Source: an uncultured Paracoccaceae bacterium (lineage in GTDB: Bacteria > Pseudomonadota > Alphaproteobacteria > Rhodobacterales > Rhodobacteraceae). From it: a stretch of 64,000 bases of DNA. Location: the NCBI GenBank assembly GCA_913041145.1, contig CAJWHE010000005.1, forward strand, positions 1-64,000, given 5' to 3'. The position numbers and the translations under genes were made by a program. Under the pieces are notes generated by a model, which had not been told where the DNA came from, made no database searches, and was given only the letters and a program-made list of their open reading frames with translations. Positions 54,638 to 63,970 of the stretch are shown piece by piece. Positions within the stretch are counted from its first letter, which is position 1. The number at the start of each line of letters is the position of its first letter.

Positions 54638-54665
54638 ATAAAGGGCACAACCTTGTGCCCTTTAT
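54638..54665 (+). terminator. Hairpin terminator after SQR
   Basis: A 13-base-pair perfect inverted repeat (54638-54650 with 54653-54665) with a two-base centre, so a 4-base loop in practice, 10 bases after the SQR stop. It is strong but the following bases have only interrupted T tracts. It marks the end of the formaldehyde/sulfide gene run. Confidence 0.62.
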
Positions 54666-54755
54666 CTAAATATATTTTTAAATTTAGTGGGATTTTAATT
54701 AGTTTTATTTATCAAACTTAGTTTAAATGTTTTTATATCTTATTTATGGGTTTAA

Positions 54756-56162
54756 TCAACTTATAGCCTTCCCAAACTTACTGGCTATTTCATAAACCCG
54801 GAGTACATCTTCCCGAGTTGTCTCAAAAGACCCAACTGATACACGAATTACGAATTTCTCACTGGTCAACGTTTGTGTGAGGTAGCATTCTCCATCTGCA
54901 TTTATTAAATTCAAAAGCTTTTTGGTGCTTTCATCTGAGCTTTCACCTTCTTTTAAAAGTTGAAAAGTAAATAAGCCAAAAGGACTAGAAGTTATAACTT
55001 TAAAGTTTTTATCTGCTTCGAATAAATTTTCGAGCTCTTTTGCCCATGTTATGTGGTTTCGCAACATCCCTCTGAGTTGCTCTAAACCATAAACTCTCAT
55101 TAAAAACCAAATTTTAAGAGCTCGAAATCTACGGCCCAGTGGTATTGTCCACTCATTATAATTAGTAACCTCTTCCACGTCTAATGTTTCTAAGTATGCA
55201 GGCCTTAAGCCTAATGTATTTATTTGGCTTGCCGGGTCTTTCAAAAACTGTATTGAACAATCGAACTGTGCTCCTAACCACTTGTGAGGGTTGAAGACAA
55301 TTGAATCGGCCATATCTACTCCATCCCATAAGTGACGAAACTCAGGACACAACATAGCAGATCCCGCCCATGCAGCGTCAATGTGGGTGTAAAGATTATA
55401 CTTTCTTGCGAGTGACATTAGAGGTAAAATATCATCAGAAGCTCCAATAGATGTCCCTCCAAGGCTTAGAATTAGACCAGCAGGAACGTGACCGTCTTTT
55501 ATATCTTTTTTAATTTTTAACTCTAGTTTAGCACAGTTAATTGATAGGTTCTTATCTAATTCAATTTTGCAAAGATTATTTTCACCTATTCCGGATAATC
55601 GAACTGCCTTCTCTATTGAGCTGTGAGCATTATCCGAAGCATATATTCTTAGTTTCTGTGAACCATAAAGGCCATCCTTTAAGCCAGAAAAGCCTAGTGC
55701 TTTCTCTCGCATAGTTAATACTGCGCAAAAAGTTGCTGTTGTGGCTGTATCTTGAATTGTGCCCTTAAATCCCTCTTTCAGTCCTAGTGCCTGACGTAGC
55801 CAATCAATTACTACAGTCTCCATCTCGGTAGCTGCTGGTGAAGTTTGCCATAACATTGCTTGAGCGCCCATAGAGTTTGACAAGCTCTCTGCGAATATTG
55901 AAGCAGGGGATGCATTAGCTGGAAAGTACGCAAAGAACTTTGGATGCTGCCAATGTGTCATTGCATCGGGAACAATATTTTTAAAGTCCTCGAATACAGT
56001 TTTAACGCTTTGGGCCTTTTCGGGCGGTGATAATGATAATTTTTTGGTGAAATCCCCTGGAGCTATATTTGGTCTTACGGGCCTTTTGGAGAGGGTTGAA
56101 TAGTAGTGATCTACCCATTTTGCAGATTCAGTTAGCCAATACCCTAATTCGTGATATTTCAT
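54756..56162 (-). CDS. Pyridoxal-dependent decarboxylase, aromatic-L-amino-acid type
   Basis: A 468-residue group II PLP decarboxylase. The PLP lysine is Lys294 in NPHKWLG; HIDAAWAGS carries Asp262, and SDNAHSSIEKA carries the stacking His180. WQHPKFFAYFPANASPASIFAE near the N terminus is typical of tyrosine, tryptophan and related decarboxylases. The substrate cannot be told from sequence. It faces the SQR gene and shares no obvious pathway with it. Confidence 0.92.
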   Translation of the reverse strand: MKYHELGYWLTESAKWVDHYYSTLSKRPVRPNIAPGDFTKKLSLSPPEKAQSVKTVFEDFKNIVPDAMTHWQHPKFFAYFPANASPASIFAESLSNSMGAQAMLWQTSPAATEMETVVIDWLRQALGLKEGFKGTIQDTATTATFCAVLTMREKALGFSGLKDGLYGSQKLRIYASDNAHSSIEKAVRLSGIGENNLCKIELDKNLSINCAKLELKIKKDIKDGHVPAGLILSLGGTSIGASDDILPLMSLARKYNLYTHIDAAWAGSAMLCPEFRHLWDGVDMADSIVFNPHKWLGAQFDCSIQFLKDPASQINTLGLRPAYLETLDVEEVTNYNEWTIPLGRRFRALKIWFLMRVYGLEQLRGMLRNHITWAKELENLFEADKNFKVITSSPFGLFTFQLLKEGESSDESTKKLLNLINADGECYLTQTLTSEKFVIRVSVGSFETTREDVLRVYEIASKFGKAIS

Positions 56163-56459
56163 ATTATCTTTCCTATGGTCATAATAAAAATTTACATAAA
56201 GACTTTATGCTAAGTTATCGATTTAAAACATGTGCTACAATGAATTTATTTAACTGAGTAGTTTTTTTCACGAAAGACATGGTTGTAATATTATGCGTTT
56301 CACTTTTTAGCAGAAATATAAGTTTTATGTTTTTTGGTTCTTCGGGTATGTCTTAGCTTATCGTCTTACTTTAGTAAGAGGACTCTTTTCTCCTAAATAT
56401 TTTTCTTTCGTACCAGAGTAATAGATCTTATTAAGTGTCATTAGATTAGTTAATTGCTA
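56163..56459. other. Intergenic region downstream of the IalB-like gene
   Basis: About 300 bases. A 7-base-pair inverted repeat TCTTACT/AGTAAGA (56364-56370 with 56373-56379) could be a weak terminator for the gene at 56460, but no T-run is in the right direction. No gene recognised. Confidence 0.35.
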
Positions 56460-57050
56460 TTATTCTAAGATAATTTTATTTAGTGATTTCAGAGCTGCAG
56501 TAAACCCTTTTAATGAAAGTGATGCTGTAACTTCTAGATTTGGATTTCTGGCAGAGTATATTTTTGCTTGAGCCCAATTACCCAGTTTTAAGTTACTTAA
56601 ATCGTCTTGCGTAAGTCTCATTCTAGCTACGCATCCTGAAACATTGCAAAAAGAGAATTCATAAATTTTTATGGGACCATTATCGATAGAAAATAAAATA
56701 TTTTCAGTCAAAAGAGTTTCTAATGGTGTCATCAAGGAGGCTCCCGCTTGAGTATTACCACCATCTGACAAAATAAAGATATGTATATCGGCAACTGGGT
56801 TTGAATTGATATCGAAAAGTTGTTGATATAGTTGACATGGATCTGTTTGACCATCAGGAGCCTTGATACACTTAATAGACCAATCATCATATTGAGCTAA
56901 GAAGTAAGTGTCCCCAACCAGTGCTACTGAATTTTTGGATAATTTCTTTACTGTATTAGATGATTCAGCAGCGTGTGAAGGCACAGAAAATTGCGATATA
57001 CTGGTCAAAAAGTATATTAATACTAAACAAAATTTTTTTTTAAAATCCAT
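56460..57050 (-). CDS. Invasion associated locus B (IalB)-family exported protein
   Basis: A 196-residue protein with a signal peptide of about 28 residues (ending SHA). The mature part has the IalB pattern: YDDWSIKCIKAPDGQTDPC, NPVADIHIFILSDGG, TPLETLLTE, and cysteines in FCNVSGCVAR. In Bartonella IalB affects cell invasion; in free-living marine bacteria the role is unknown, possibly envelope stability. It starts 27 bases after the Fe(3+) permease gene, so it is likely the last gene of that operon. Confidence 0.9.
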   Translation of the reverse strand: MDFKKKFCLVLIYFLTSISQFSVPSHAAESSNTVKKLSKNSVALVGDTYFLAQYDDWSIKCIKAPDGQTDPCQLYQQLFDINSNPVADIHIFILSDGGNTQAGASLMTPLETLLTENILFSIDNGPIKIYEFSFCNVSGCVARMRLTQDDLSNLKLGNWAQAKIYSARNPNLEVTASLSLKGFTAALKSLNKIILE

Positions 57051-57077
57051 TTTATACTCCCAATAGTGTTATAATGC

Positions 57078-58703
57078 CTATTTGTAATTACTTCTGAGTA
57101 TTTTGTTAAGAAAAATAATTGGAACTAAGCCTGCTAAAATAATCATTAAAGCCGGCAATGATGCCTCACTCATAAGTTCATCATGAGCAAACTGATATGT
57201 ATGCGTTGCTAATGTATCAAAGTTAAAAGGCCTAAGTAAAAGTGTCATTGGGAGTTCCTTCATTATATCAACGAAAACTAACACTCCGCCTGCAATTATA
57301 GAGGGTCTTATTAATGGGAGGGTAATTTTTGTGATAGTACCTGAAAAACTAATTCCAAGAGTTCTACTTGCCCAAATTAGGTTTGGTGAAGTTTTTTCGA
57401 GCCCTGATAAAATTGCACCATAACCAACAGCTAAAAACCTTATTAAATAAGCAAAAATTAGAACGAATAAACTTCCGCTAATATAAAAAGTACTGTTTGA
57501 ATTTGTAAAATCAAATAATAAAAATATTTTGTCAAAATAACCAACTGTAATTATGACACCTATTGCGAGGATAGTGCCTGGAAAAGCGTAACCTGTTGCA
57601 GATAGCTTCGAAAAAACTTGTAGTTTCTTGTCATCTGTTATTTTTGACACTGTTACACATAGTGTTGCTATAAACATTACAGTGAGAGAACCTACAAACG
57701 AGACTAGTAAGGTATTCTTTAAAATTACAAAACTCTCCAGAATGCTAGGCCAACTGAGACCACCTAGTGCATTAGAAAGAAGAATAGAAATCGGAATTAA
57801 AAAACCAAAACTAACGGGTAATAAGCAGATAAAGCAACAGAAAAAGGCTTTAGTTCCTTTTAAATTTAGTATTTCAGGTCTTCTTTGTTTTCTGCTTGTA
57901 TCATTAAATCTTCTTCCATAACGCGATTTTATTTCAAGAATTAGCAATGCAATTATAAAGATAAAACTAAAGGTCGCTAACTGAGCTGCCGCGGTTATAC
58001 TATTCATGCCTATCCAAACATTAAATATTCCCAAGGTTAGGGTCTCTAGAGAAAAATATTCAACCGTTCCAAAATCAGAAACAACCTCCATGCAGACCAG
58101 TGCTACGCCAGCGACTATAGCTGGTCTAGCTATTGGTAGACCTAATTTCCAAAATGAACTTTTATTGTATAGACTTGTGATTTCAAGAAGACTTTCAGGG
58201 ATTTGCCTGAATGCAGTTCGAGCAAGCAAATAAATATAGGGATATAGAACAGACGATAAAACAAAAATTGCCCCACCTAAAGACCTGATTTCAGGAAAAA
58301 AGTACTCGGATGGTGAGGACCAAGACATTAAGTTTCGCAGTATAACTTGAATTGGGCCTGCATATTCAAAGAAATCAGTATAAGCATAGGCAACTAGGTA
58401 TGCGGGACAGGCTGCAGGTAGTAACATCATTAAATCAATTACTTTAGAAAATTTAAACCGATACCTCGCAATAATCCACGCTGTAAAAATTCCAAACACT
58501 GATGATAGTGCTGCCACCCCTAGCATTAGGAGTATAGTATTCATAACGTACCGAGCTAAGACGGTTTCTACTAAATGTGTCCAGAGACCGTGAGTATTGC
58601 CAAAACTAATTAGAAGTAAAGATATCAAAGGGCTCAGTAACGCAACTGAAAGAAAATAGACTAAAATTTTCCACAAAAGTGTATTATTGACTACAGGAAA
58701 CAT
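57078..58703 (-). CDS. Fe(3+)-type ABC transporter permease (FbpB/FutB-like)
   Basis: A 541-residue membrane protein with about twelve helices, formed by two repeated permease domains. Each half has an EAA-type docking loop: SSFWKLGLPIARPAIVAG and TLGISFSGTITKITLPLIRPSIIAGG. This fused form is typical for Fe(3+) importers of the FbpB/SfuB/FutB type. It would accept iron from the upstream binding protein. No ATPase (FbpC) gene is seen within the window; it may be encoded elsewhere. The ATG at 58703 is chosen; a GTG three bases earlier is possible. Confidence 0.92.
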   Translation of the reverse strand: MFPVVNNTLLWKILVYFLSVALLSPLISLLLISFGNTHGLWTHLVETVLARYVMNTILLMLGVAALSSVFGIFTAWIIARYRFKFSKVIDLMMLLPAACPAYLVAYAYTDFFEYAGPIQVILRNLMSWSSPSEYFFPEIRSLGGAIFVLSSVLYPYIYLLARTAFRQIPESLLEITSLYNKSSFWKLGLPIARPAIVAGVALVCMEVVSDFGTVEYFSLETLTLGIFNVWIGMNSITAAAQLATFSFIFIIALLILEIKSRYGRRFNDTSRKQRRPEILNLKGTKAFFCCFICLLPVSFGFLIPISILLSNALGGLSWPSILESFVILKNTLLVSFVGSLTVMFIATLCVTVSKITDDKKLQVFSKLSATGYAFPGTILAIGVIITVGYFDKIFLLFDFTNSNSTFYISGSLFVLIFAYLIRFLAVGYGAILSGLEKTSPNLIWASRTLGISFSGTITKITLPLIRPSIIAGGVLVFVDIMKELPMTLLLRPFNFDTLATHTYQFAHDELMSEASLPALMIILAGLVPIIFLNKILRSNYK

Positions 58704-58783
58704 CACATTCCATTAACAGGTTAAAATTTAGATTTATAGTTGAAATAAAAATTAATTGCACAAGCTCTTAAAGAAGTATTAGA

Positions 58784-58802
58784 TTTCCAGTTGATCTGGA
58801 AA
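58784..58802 (-). promoter_or_regulatory. Hairpin between iron binding protein and permease genes
   Basis: TTTCCAG (58784-58790) and CTGGAAA (58796-58802) form a 7-base-pair stem with a 5-base loop in the 255-base gap between the two genes. It is in the same position as the hairpins of the two peptide transporters. No T-run on the minus strand. Confidence 0.4.
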
Positions 58803-58961
58803 CCTTAACTAATTTAATTCAATTATACTTATAAAAAATCATTACAGTTCCTCGCAATCTAAAATACTTGAAAACTGTAGCTGCTAACAAGTACCCATTA
58901 ACCGTTTTACTGTTTTCTTATTAATAGTCTTTGCATTGTAAAAGGATAAAATACAACTCTA

Positions 58962-59978
58962 CTACCAGCCAACCCGATCTATAATTTTTTGTGCTTCACC
59001 TGATAACTTTGCGATCTTGTCGATAGGTAATTTATCTTCTTTAAATGAACCCCATGATTTTAGTTCCTCTGACGCATTAATACTTGGATTGACCGGGTAT
59101 TCAAAATTTATATCTCCATAAAGTTTTTGAGCAGTTGGATCAGTCAAGAATTCCAAAAGTAAGATTGCCTCTACTTTATTTTTTGAATACTTTGCAACTC
59201 CGCCACCAGATATATTTACGTGAGCGCCACGTTCACTTTTTGCTTGATTAGGAAAGACAAGGTTTAATGATTTTGCCCATTCACGTTGATCGGGGTCTTC
59301 AGAATATTTTAGTTTTCCAAAGTAGTAGTTATTTATTATCGCAATATCACATTGACCATGATAGATTGCTTTTACTTGAGCTCTATCGTTTCCTTGTGGT
59401 CGTCTAGCCAAATTTGAAACTAGCCCTTTAGCCCATATTTCAGCCTTATCTAAACCATGCTCGGCAATAATTGATGCGAGTAGAGCTCTGTTATAGACAT
59501 GACTTCCAGGTCGACTACATATCTTTTTTTTCCAACGTGGGTCTGATAGGTCTTCTATGTTTTTTATAGAACCAACTGGCACCCGTTCCTTTGAGGTAAC
59601 TATTATACGTGCCCGTTTGGATAACCCAAACCAGGTGTTGTCTATACTTTTTAAATGTGAAGGAATATTTTTATCAAGTTTAAGTGAAGAAATAGATGCG
59701 AGTAACCCCATATCCTGATAAATGTATAATCTACCAATATCTACGGTTAAGATTAAATCTGCTGGACTATTTTTTCCTTCTGCCTTGAGTCGTTGTGCTA
59801 ACCCTTTTGTTGAGTAAACAACATTAGTCTTAATACCAGTTTTATTACTAAATGCTTCAAGAAATGGATTTATTAAAAAAGGTTGACGGTGAGAGTAAAT
59901 ATTGACTTCAGCTGAGTGTGCCAAGTTTGCAAAAAAGATAAGAAATGCAAAAAATGTTGGAATTTTAAATTTTAACAT
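58962..59978 (-). CDS. Fe(3+) ABC transporter substrate-binding protein (FutA/FbpA-like)
   Basis: A 338-residue periplasmic binding protein with a signal peptide of about 22 residues (ending AHS-A). VNIYSHRQPFL starts the mature protein as in FutA/IdiA, and the paired iron-ligand tyrosines Tyr218-Tyr219 lie in INNYYFGKL. Another segment, RGAHVNISGGGVAKYSKNK, is typical of the family. Its first 14 bases overlap the end of the upstream sterol-desaturase-type gene, so the two are coupled. Role: capture of ferric iron in the periplasm. Confidence 0.93.
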   Translation of the reverse strand: MLKFKIPTFFAFLIFFANLAHSAEVNIYSHRQPFLINPFLEAFSNKTGIKTNVVYSTKGLAQRLKAEGKNSPADLILTVDIGRLYIYQDMGLLASISSLKLDKNIPSHLKSIDNTWFGLSKRARIIVTSKERVPVGSIKNIEDLSDPRWKKKICSRPGSHVYNRALLASIIAEHGLDKAEIWAKGLVSNLARRPQGNDRAQVKAIYHGQCDIAIINNYYFGKLKYSEDPDQREWAKSLNLVFPNQAKSERGAHVNISGGGVAKYSKNKVEAILLLEFLTDPTAQKLYGDINFEYPVNPSINASEELKSWGSFKEDKLPIDKIAKLSGEAQKIIDRVGW

Positions 59979-61017
59979 TAGTATTGTCCTTACGTTGACT
60001 AATTAATTTTTTCTTAATTTGTCGTTTTATTTTTAAAAATTGATAAATTATTTTTTTAATATTTTGGTAAGAACTTATAATTTTTGTTCTTATAATTTCA
60101 ATTACTTCTACCACTGGTGATATATATATCGTATAAAGACTGTGCTCTTTAGATGTCTGGTTCTCATCTAAACCTAAAGTAAGTTTTTCTGTGTCTGTAG
60201 AGTAATGAAGAGATTTGAATATCCAATCCCATAATGCCAACGTAGCACCAAAATTTTTATCGTGATGTTCTTTTGCTATGGAATGATGTAACTGATGTTG
60301 AGCTGGAGAAATTAATATAAACTCTAACCACCTCCAATATCGTATGCCTATATGAGAATGACGCAAATTCGATCCAGCTACATTGAATAGAAATATCACA
60401 ACGTTTACCCCTAGAACGGTGGCTAAGCTTACCTTATCTCCAAATAAAAAGAAAAAAACTGATATTGCTAGACCCTGAGTGAATGCGCTTCTTAATGAAA
60501 AAACAATTCCCTCTAATGGGTGAGTTCTGTATATTGTAAGGGGCGTCAATTCTGTAGCTGAGTGATGTACTTTATGTAGAGCCCATAAAATAGGGTATTT
60601 ATGCATCCATCGGTGGACAAAATATTTAGTTAGATCATCAAGTAAAAATATAAAGAGTGTAAAGAGACCAACTATTATGGTCTTTGGAACTTCTTTAAAC
60701 ATGTTTACATCAAGCCAAGTAATTTGATGCAACGCATGAAAAATAAAAGTCGCAATTACAATTTGAGTAATCAGCATTGGTGAAATAAAAAGTGTAAAAA
60801 CTCTATTTAACAAAAATATTAAATAGTCACTTTTAGACGACTTAGAAAAAAAAATTCTTTTATCGAATACCTTTGAAAAAGCGTCGTTTAAACTAAATTT
60901 TTTTATAAAAATTAACCAAATGAAAGCTATTACTAATGATAAAATTATATACCCTAAAAAAATTCGTTTTTTTGGGTCAACAAAATGTTCAAATATGCTA
61001 ATTAAAAAATCAATCAA
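59965..61017 (-). CDS. Sterol desaturase/fatty acid hydroxylase-family membrane enzyme
   Basis: A 350-residue protein with about five helices and the three histidine clusters that bind a di-iron centre: HRWMH, HKVHH, and HQLHH. The C-terminal 70 residues are basic. It belongs to the sterol desaturase superfamily of lipid hydroxylases; its lipid substrate is unknown. The TTG start is inferred, with GGA six bases upstream and no ATG in frame nearby. It overlaps the Fe(3+) binding protein by 14 bases and lies 81 bases from the imelysin-type gene, in an iron-related operon. It may use the imported iron or be iron-regulated. Confidence 0.88.
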   Translation of the reverse strand: MIDFLISIFEHFVDPKKRIFLGYIILSLVIAFIWLIFIKKFSLNDAFSKVFDKRIFFSKSSKSDYLIFLLNRVFTLFISPMLITQIVIATFIFHALHQITWLDVNMFKEVPKTIIVGLFTLFIFLLDDLTKYFVHRWMHKYPILWALHKVHHSATELTPLTIYRTHPLEGIVFSLRSAFTQGLAISVFFFLFGDKVSLATVLGVNVVIFLFNVAGSNLRHSHIGIRYWRWLEFILISPAQHQLHHSIAKEHHDKNFGATLALWDWIFKSLHYSTDTEKLTLGLDENQTSKEHSLYTIYISPVVEVIEIIRTKIISSYQNIKKIIYQFLKIKRQIKKKLISQRKDNTNVKI

Positions 61018-61098
61018 TTGTAATCCATTATTTGTTTAAAAAGTTATGTTTTAGCCCAAAGGCAAAGTGGAGCTCAATGGACTAAAACAGTTTCTTTA

Positions 61099-62511
61099 CT
61101 AGTCGTTTTCAGCACTTTCTGAAGTACCTAAAGATGCTGCTAGTGCTGCAAGACCTTCAGTTTGGTCATTCGCTCGGGCTTCTACTCCAAATGCGTCGAT
61201 CATTAGCTTTTGAATCTTTAGCATATGAAGCTTGTACTCACCCCAAGACAATGCCTCATCCTTAAGGAACTCTCCAGATGAGTTTATACCAGTCACCTGA
61301 GAAGCATTAAGCAATACAGGTCCAAAACCAATCATTCTATTCATTTTTACGGCTGTTTCGCCTAGATTATTTTTACCTGACTGAATTGCCATTGAAAAAC
61401 CCTTAAGTTCTCCCCAATGCTTACAATAGTTTGCAAATGCTTTTGTTGTATCACCATTTGAGTCTAATAGCCCTTCAAGCTTTCCAATATCCTTGTAAAC
61501 TGACCCAGCATATTTAAATACTGACTCCGCAATAACTTTTTCCCAGTTACTTGATATAACTGCGGCATATCCAACGAGCTGATCTCTTTGGGCATCAGTT
61601 AGATTTTTACTATTAGCGGCAGATATTAATTCCCTACCATCAACAAATGCTTTTGTTACGGTATGCAAATAATTTGTTTTTCCACCTTTATCATAGCTTG
61701 ATGCGTAATATGCATGTGCAAAAGTCATTTCAGTTTTCAGGTCTACTTCACCATCATTATTGAAATCTGCCGCTGTGAAGTTTTTCATTTTAGCAACTTC
61801 ATAATTTTCTTTAGCACTAAGGTTTAGCGCGTTAGCAGCAGCGCCCCAATAACCAAATCCTTCGTCCCAAACGTGCTCTTTACCACTATAATAGGCGCCA
61901 TCTTTGTAAGGTTTTGCATTTGGCTTGTTGTCTGCACCAAGTTTTTCATCTAAATAATTATCTACTGCTTGATTATAAAAAACTGCGCCCATTGCAAATT
62001 TTGAAATTAGTTGTGGATAGTTATAGCCAGTATTTGGATCAAAACCACCTTTTGCTGAAGCTGCCTTCTTAATCATATGCTCTAAAACTTCCGCACCAGT
62101 CATCTGTCCAGGCCATCCGTTAACAACGCCCTTATAGGATTTTCCAGAGAGATTCTTTCCAGAAGAAATACTGTTTACAAGAGTCTGTTTTAGCTTGAAC
62201 CCATCCTTAGAAACAGGCGCAATAATTGCTTTGTTTTTCTTAGAACCAGAAAAGTATGCCATCATTTCGGCTTCTAGTGCAGGGTTAGCTTCTCCTGTGC
62301 CTGTCCCTGCAAGTTTCTTTAAACTATCATGTAAAACATGTCGGGCCATTTGCCCGGTATAAGATACTGAGTTTGTTTTAGTTCCAGTATAACCCTTAAC
62401 CGTAATAGGGAAAGGACCATAAGTTGTGTCGCTAATTGCTTGACTTGCAAGAGCAGAGCAGCTTGCAAATATAACGGCTAATGTTGTTAGTTTTGATTTT
62501 TTCATTGTCAT
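61099..62511 (-). CDS. DUF4856 / imelysin-like exported protein
   Basis: A 470-residue protein with a signal peptide (ending near ASQA). The segment HVWDEGFGYWGA (213-224) is typical of DUF4856, which is related to the imelysin family of iron-uptake proteins. A D-x-N-x-DG-x-x-D sequence (249-257) resembles an EF-hand or dockerin-like calcium loop. The gene likely heads the iron operon on this strand and may bind a metal or haem-like ligand at the envelope. GAGG lies upstream of two ATGs six bases apart; either may be used. Confidence 0.85.
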   Translation of the reverse strand: MTMKKSKLTTLAVIFASCSALASQAISDTTYGPFPITVKGYTGTKTNSVSYTGQMARHVLHDSLKKLAGTGTGEANPALEAEMMAYFSGSKKNKAIIAPVSKDGFKLKQTLVNSISSGKNLSGKSYKGVVNGWPGQMTGAEVLEHMIKKAASAKGGFDPNTGYNYPQLISKFAMGAVFYNQAVDNYLDEKLGADNKPNAKPYKDGAYYSGKEHVWDEGFGYWGAAANALNLSAKENYEVAKMKNFTAADFNNDGEVDLKTEMTFAHAYYASSYDKGGKTNYLHTVTKAFVDGRELISAANSKNLTDAQRDQLVGYAAVISSNWEKVIAESVFKYAGSVYKDIGKLEGLLDSNGDTTKAFANYCKHWGELKGFSMAIQSGKNNLGETAVKMNRMIGFGPVLLNASQVTGINSSGEFLKDEALSWGEYKLHMLKIQKLMIDAFGVEARANDQTEGLAALAASLGTSESAEND

Positions 62512-62559
62512 TTATTGACCTCGTTATTTTATTTAAAGTGACGATTTTATTACGTGACC

Positions 62560-62589
62560 GTTTTAGTCAGATATACATAAAAATGTCAA
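62560..62589 (-). promoter_or_regulatory. Possible promoter of the iron-related operon
   Basis: On the minus strand TTGACA (62589-62584) is 18 bases from TAAAAC (62565-62560), about 50 bases before the DUF4856 gene. CCTGA/TCAGG (62591-62595 and 62605-62609) forms a short inverted repeat just upstream and might be a mazG terminator or a regulator site. Confidence 0.35.
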
Positions 62590-62645
62590 TCCTGATTTTT
62601 TTTGTCAGGTTAAAATAACTGTGAGCATAAACTCAAAAGAGTAGA

Positions 62646-63452
62646 TTAGCCCTTTTCATTTTTTTTTGCTTCCTCCCACTGGCCTTCCCATTGGGTTTCA
62701 CTCAACGATTTAAGTGCCTGATGTTTTTTACTGGCAGCTTTCTCGATATAATCAAAACGCTTGATAAACTTAAGGTTAGCCCTCCTAAGAGCGTCTTCTG
62801 GTTCAATGGATAAATGCCTAGAAAGGTTAACGACCGAAAATAATAAATCTCCTAATTCTTCTCTTACCTCGACTTCTGTCCCACTTACCGAGGCATTTTT
62901 AAGCTCCTCAATCTCTTCAAGTATTTTATCGTAAACTGGACTAATTGACTTCCAATCAAAACCAACCCGCGACGCTCTCTTTTGAATTTTAAAACTTCTA
63001 GTTAAAGCGGGTAATGCTAATGCTATTCCAGAAAGAGCTCCACTATCTGGTTCAATAGATCGCTCTTTTTCTTTTATGGATTCCCACTCAATCATTTGTT
63101 CATCGATTGTTCGATCAGGAGAACTCTCTTCAAAGACATGAGGGTGTCTGTCCACCATTTTTTGAGAGACCTTGCTTATTACGCTGTTCAGATCGAATAG
63201 GCCTTTCTCGGAGGCAATTTGAGATTGATAAACTGTCTGCAATAGTAAGTCGCCTAACTCGTTTTCGAGATTAGCCCAGTTTTCTTTTGAGACGGCATCA
63301 AATACTTCATATGCTTCTTCAATGGCGTATGGAGCGATTGAAGAGAACGTCTGTTCGATATCCCATGGACAACCACTTTCTGGATCTCGAAGAGCTGAAA
63401 CAATTTCTCGAAGTTTATCTAATCGTTCAGTAGAAGTATTAAACTTCTTCAT
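62646..63452 (-). CDS. mazG: Nucleoside triphosphate pyrophosphohydrolase MazG
   Basis: A 268-residue enzyme of two MazG domains that hydrolyses (d)NTPs to monophosphates. The first domain has CPWDIEQTFSSIAPYAIEEAYEV and ENELGDLLLQTVYQSQIA; the second has EELGDLLFSVVNLSRHL, each with the ExxE/ExxD metal-binding pattern. It helps to clear abnormal nucleotides and to control the stringent response. It is flanked by intergenic gaps and transcribed with the flavin reductase gene 38 bases upstream. Confidence 0.95.
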   Translation of the reverse strand: MKKFNTSTERLDKLREIVSALRDPESGCPWDIEQTFSSIAPYAIEEAYEVFDAVSKENWANLENELGDLLLQTVYQSQIASEKGLFDLNSVISKVSQKMVDRHPHVFEESSPDRTIDEQMIEWESIKEKERSIEPDSGALSGIALALPALTRSFKIQKRASRVGFDWKSISPVYDKILEEIEELKNASVSGTEVEVREELGDLLFSVVNLSRHLSIEPEDALRRANLKFIKRFDYIEKAASKKHQALKSLSETQWEGQWEEAKKNEKG

Positions 63453-63490
63453 TTTTTTATCTCCATCACGTTTTGTTTAGTTAGTATAAT

Positions 63491-63970
63491 CTAGGAAACG
63501 TAACCTCTGTTACCATATAATAAGGGCAAACCGGGTTGTGTTTTTAAATTTTGAACTTCACCTATAAGTACGTGATGAGTTCCAATTAATTCAGAAGATA
63601 ATAATCTGCAGTCAAGGGAGATAAGACAGTCTGAAAGAACAGGTGCACCAGTTGTTAAACTTTCAAATATTGACACTTGAAATTTACTGTCAGTGTTATC
63701 ACTTCCACGAGTAGAAAAGACATTTGCAACTTCCTTTTGATTGTTTTTTAAAGTGTTGATGCAAAAACATTTATTTTTTATAATTAGTGGTGCGGCTGTT
63801 GAATCCTTATGTAAACAACATAAGATTGTTGGGCTATTACTATCGACAGAAACACTAGTTACAGAAGAAACAGTTGCCCCAGCTTTTCCAAAACTTCCGT
63901 CAGTTGTTACTATATGAACTGAAGAAATTAACTTACTCATTGCGTCTAAAAATTCGGACTTCAAGTTCAT
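63491..63970 (-). CDS. Flavin reductase-like FMN-binding protein
   Basis: A 159-residue protein with the split-barrel flavin reductase fold. GKAGATVSSVTSVSVDSNSPTILCCLHKDS and FCINTLKNNQKEVANVFS are typical of this family, which supplies reduced flavin to two-component monooxygenases. AGGAAAGGA precedes the ATG, just inside the window edge. It may have a monooxygenase partner outside the window. Confidence 0.9.
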   Translation of the reverse strand: MNLKSEFLDAMSKLISSVHIVTTDGSFGKAGATVSSVTSVSVDSNSPTILCCLHKDSTAAPLIIKNKCFCINTLKNNQKEVANVFSTRGSDNTDSKFQVSIFESLTTGAPVLSDCLISLDCRLLSSELIGTHHVLIGEVQNLKTQPGLPLLYGNRGYVS

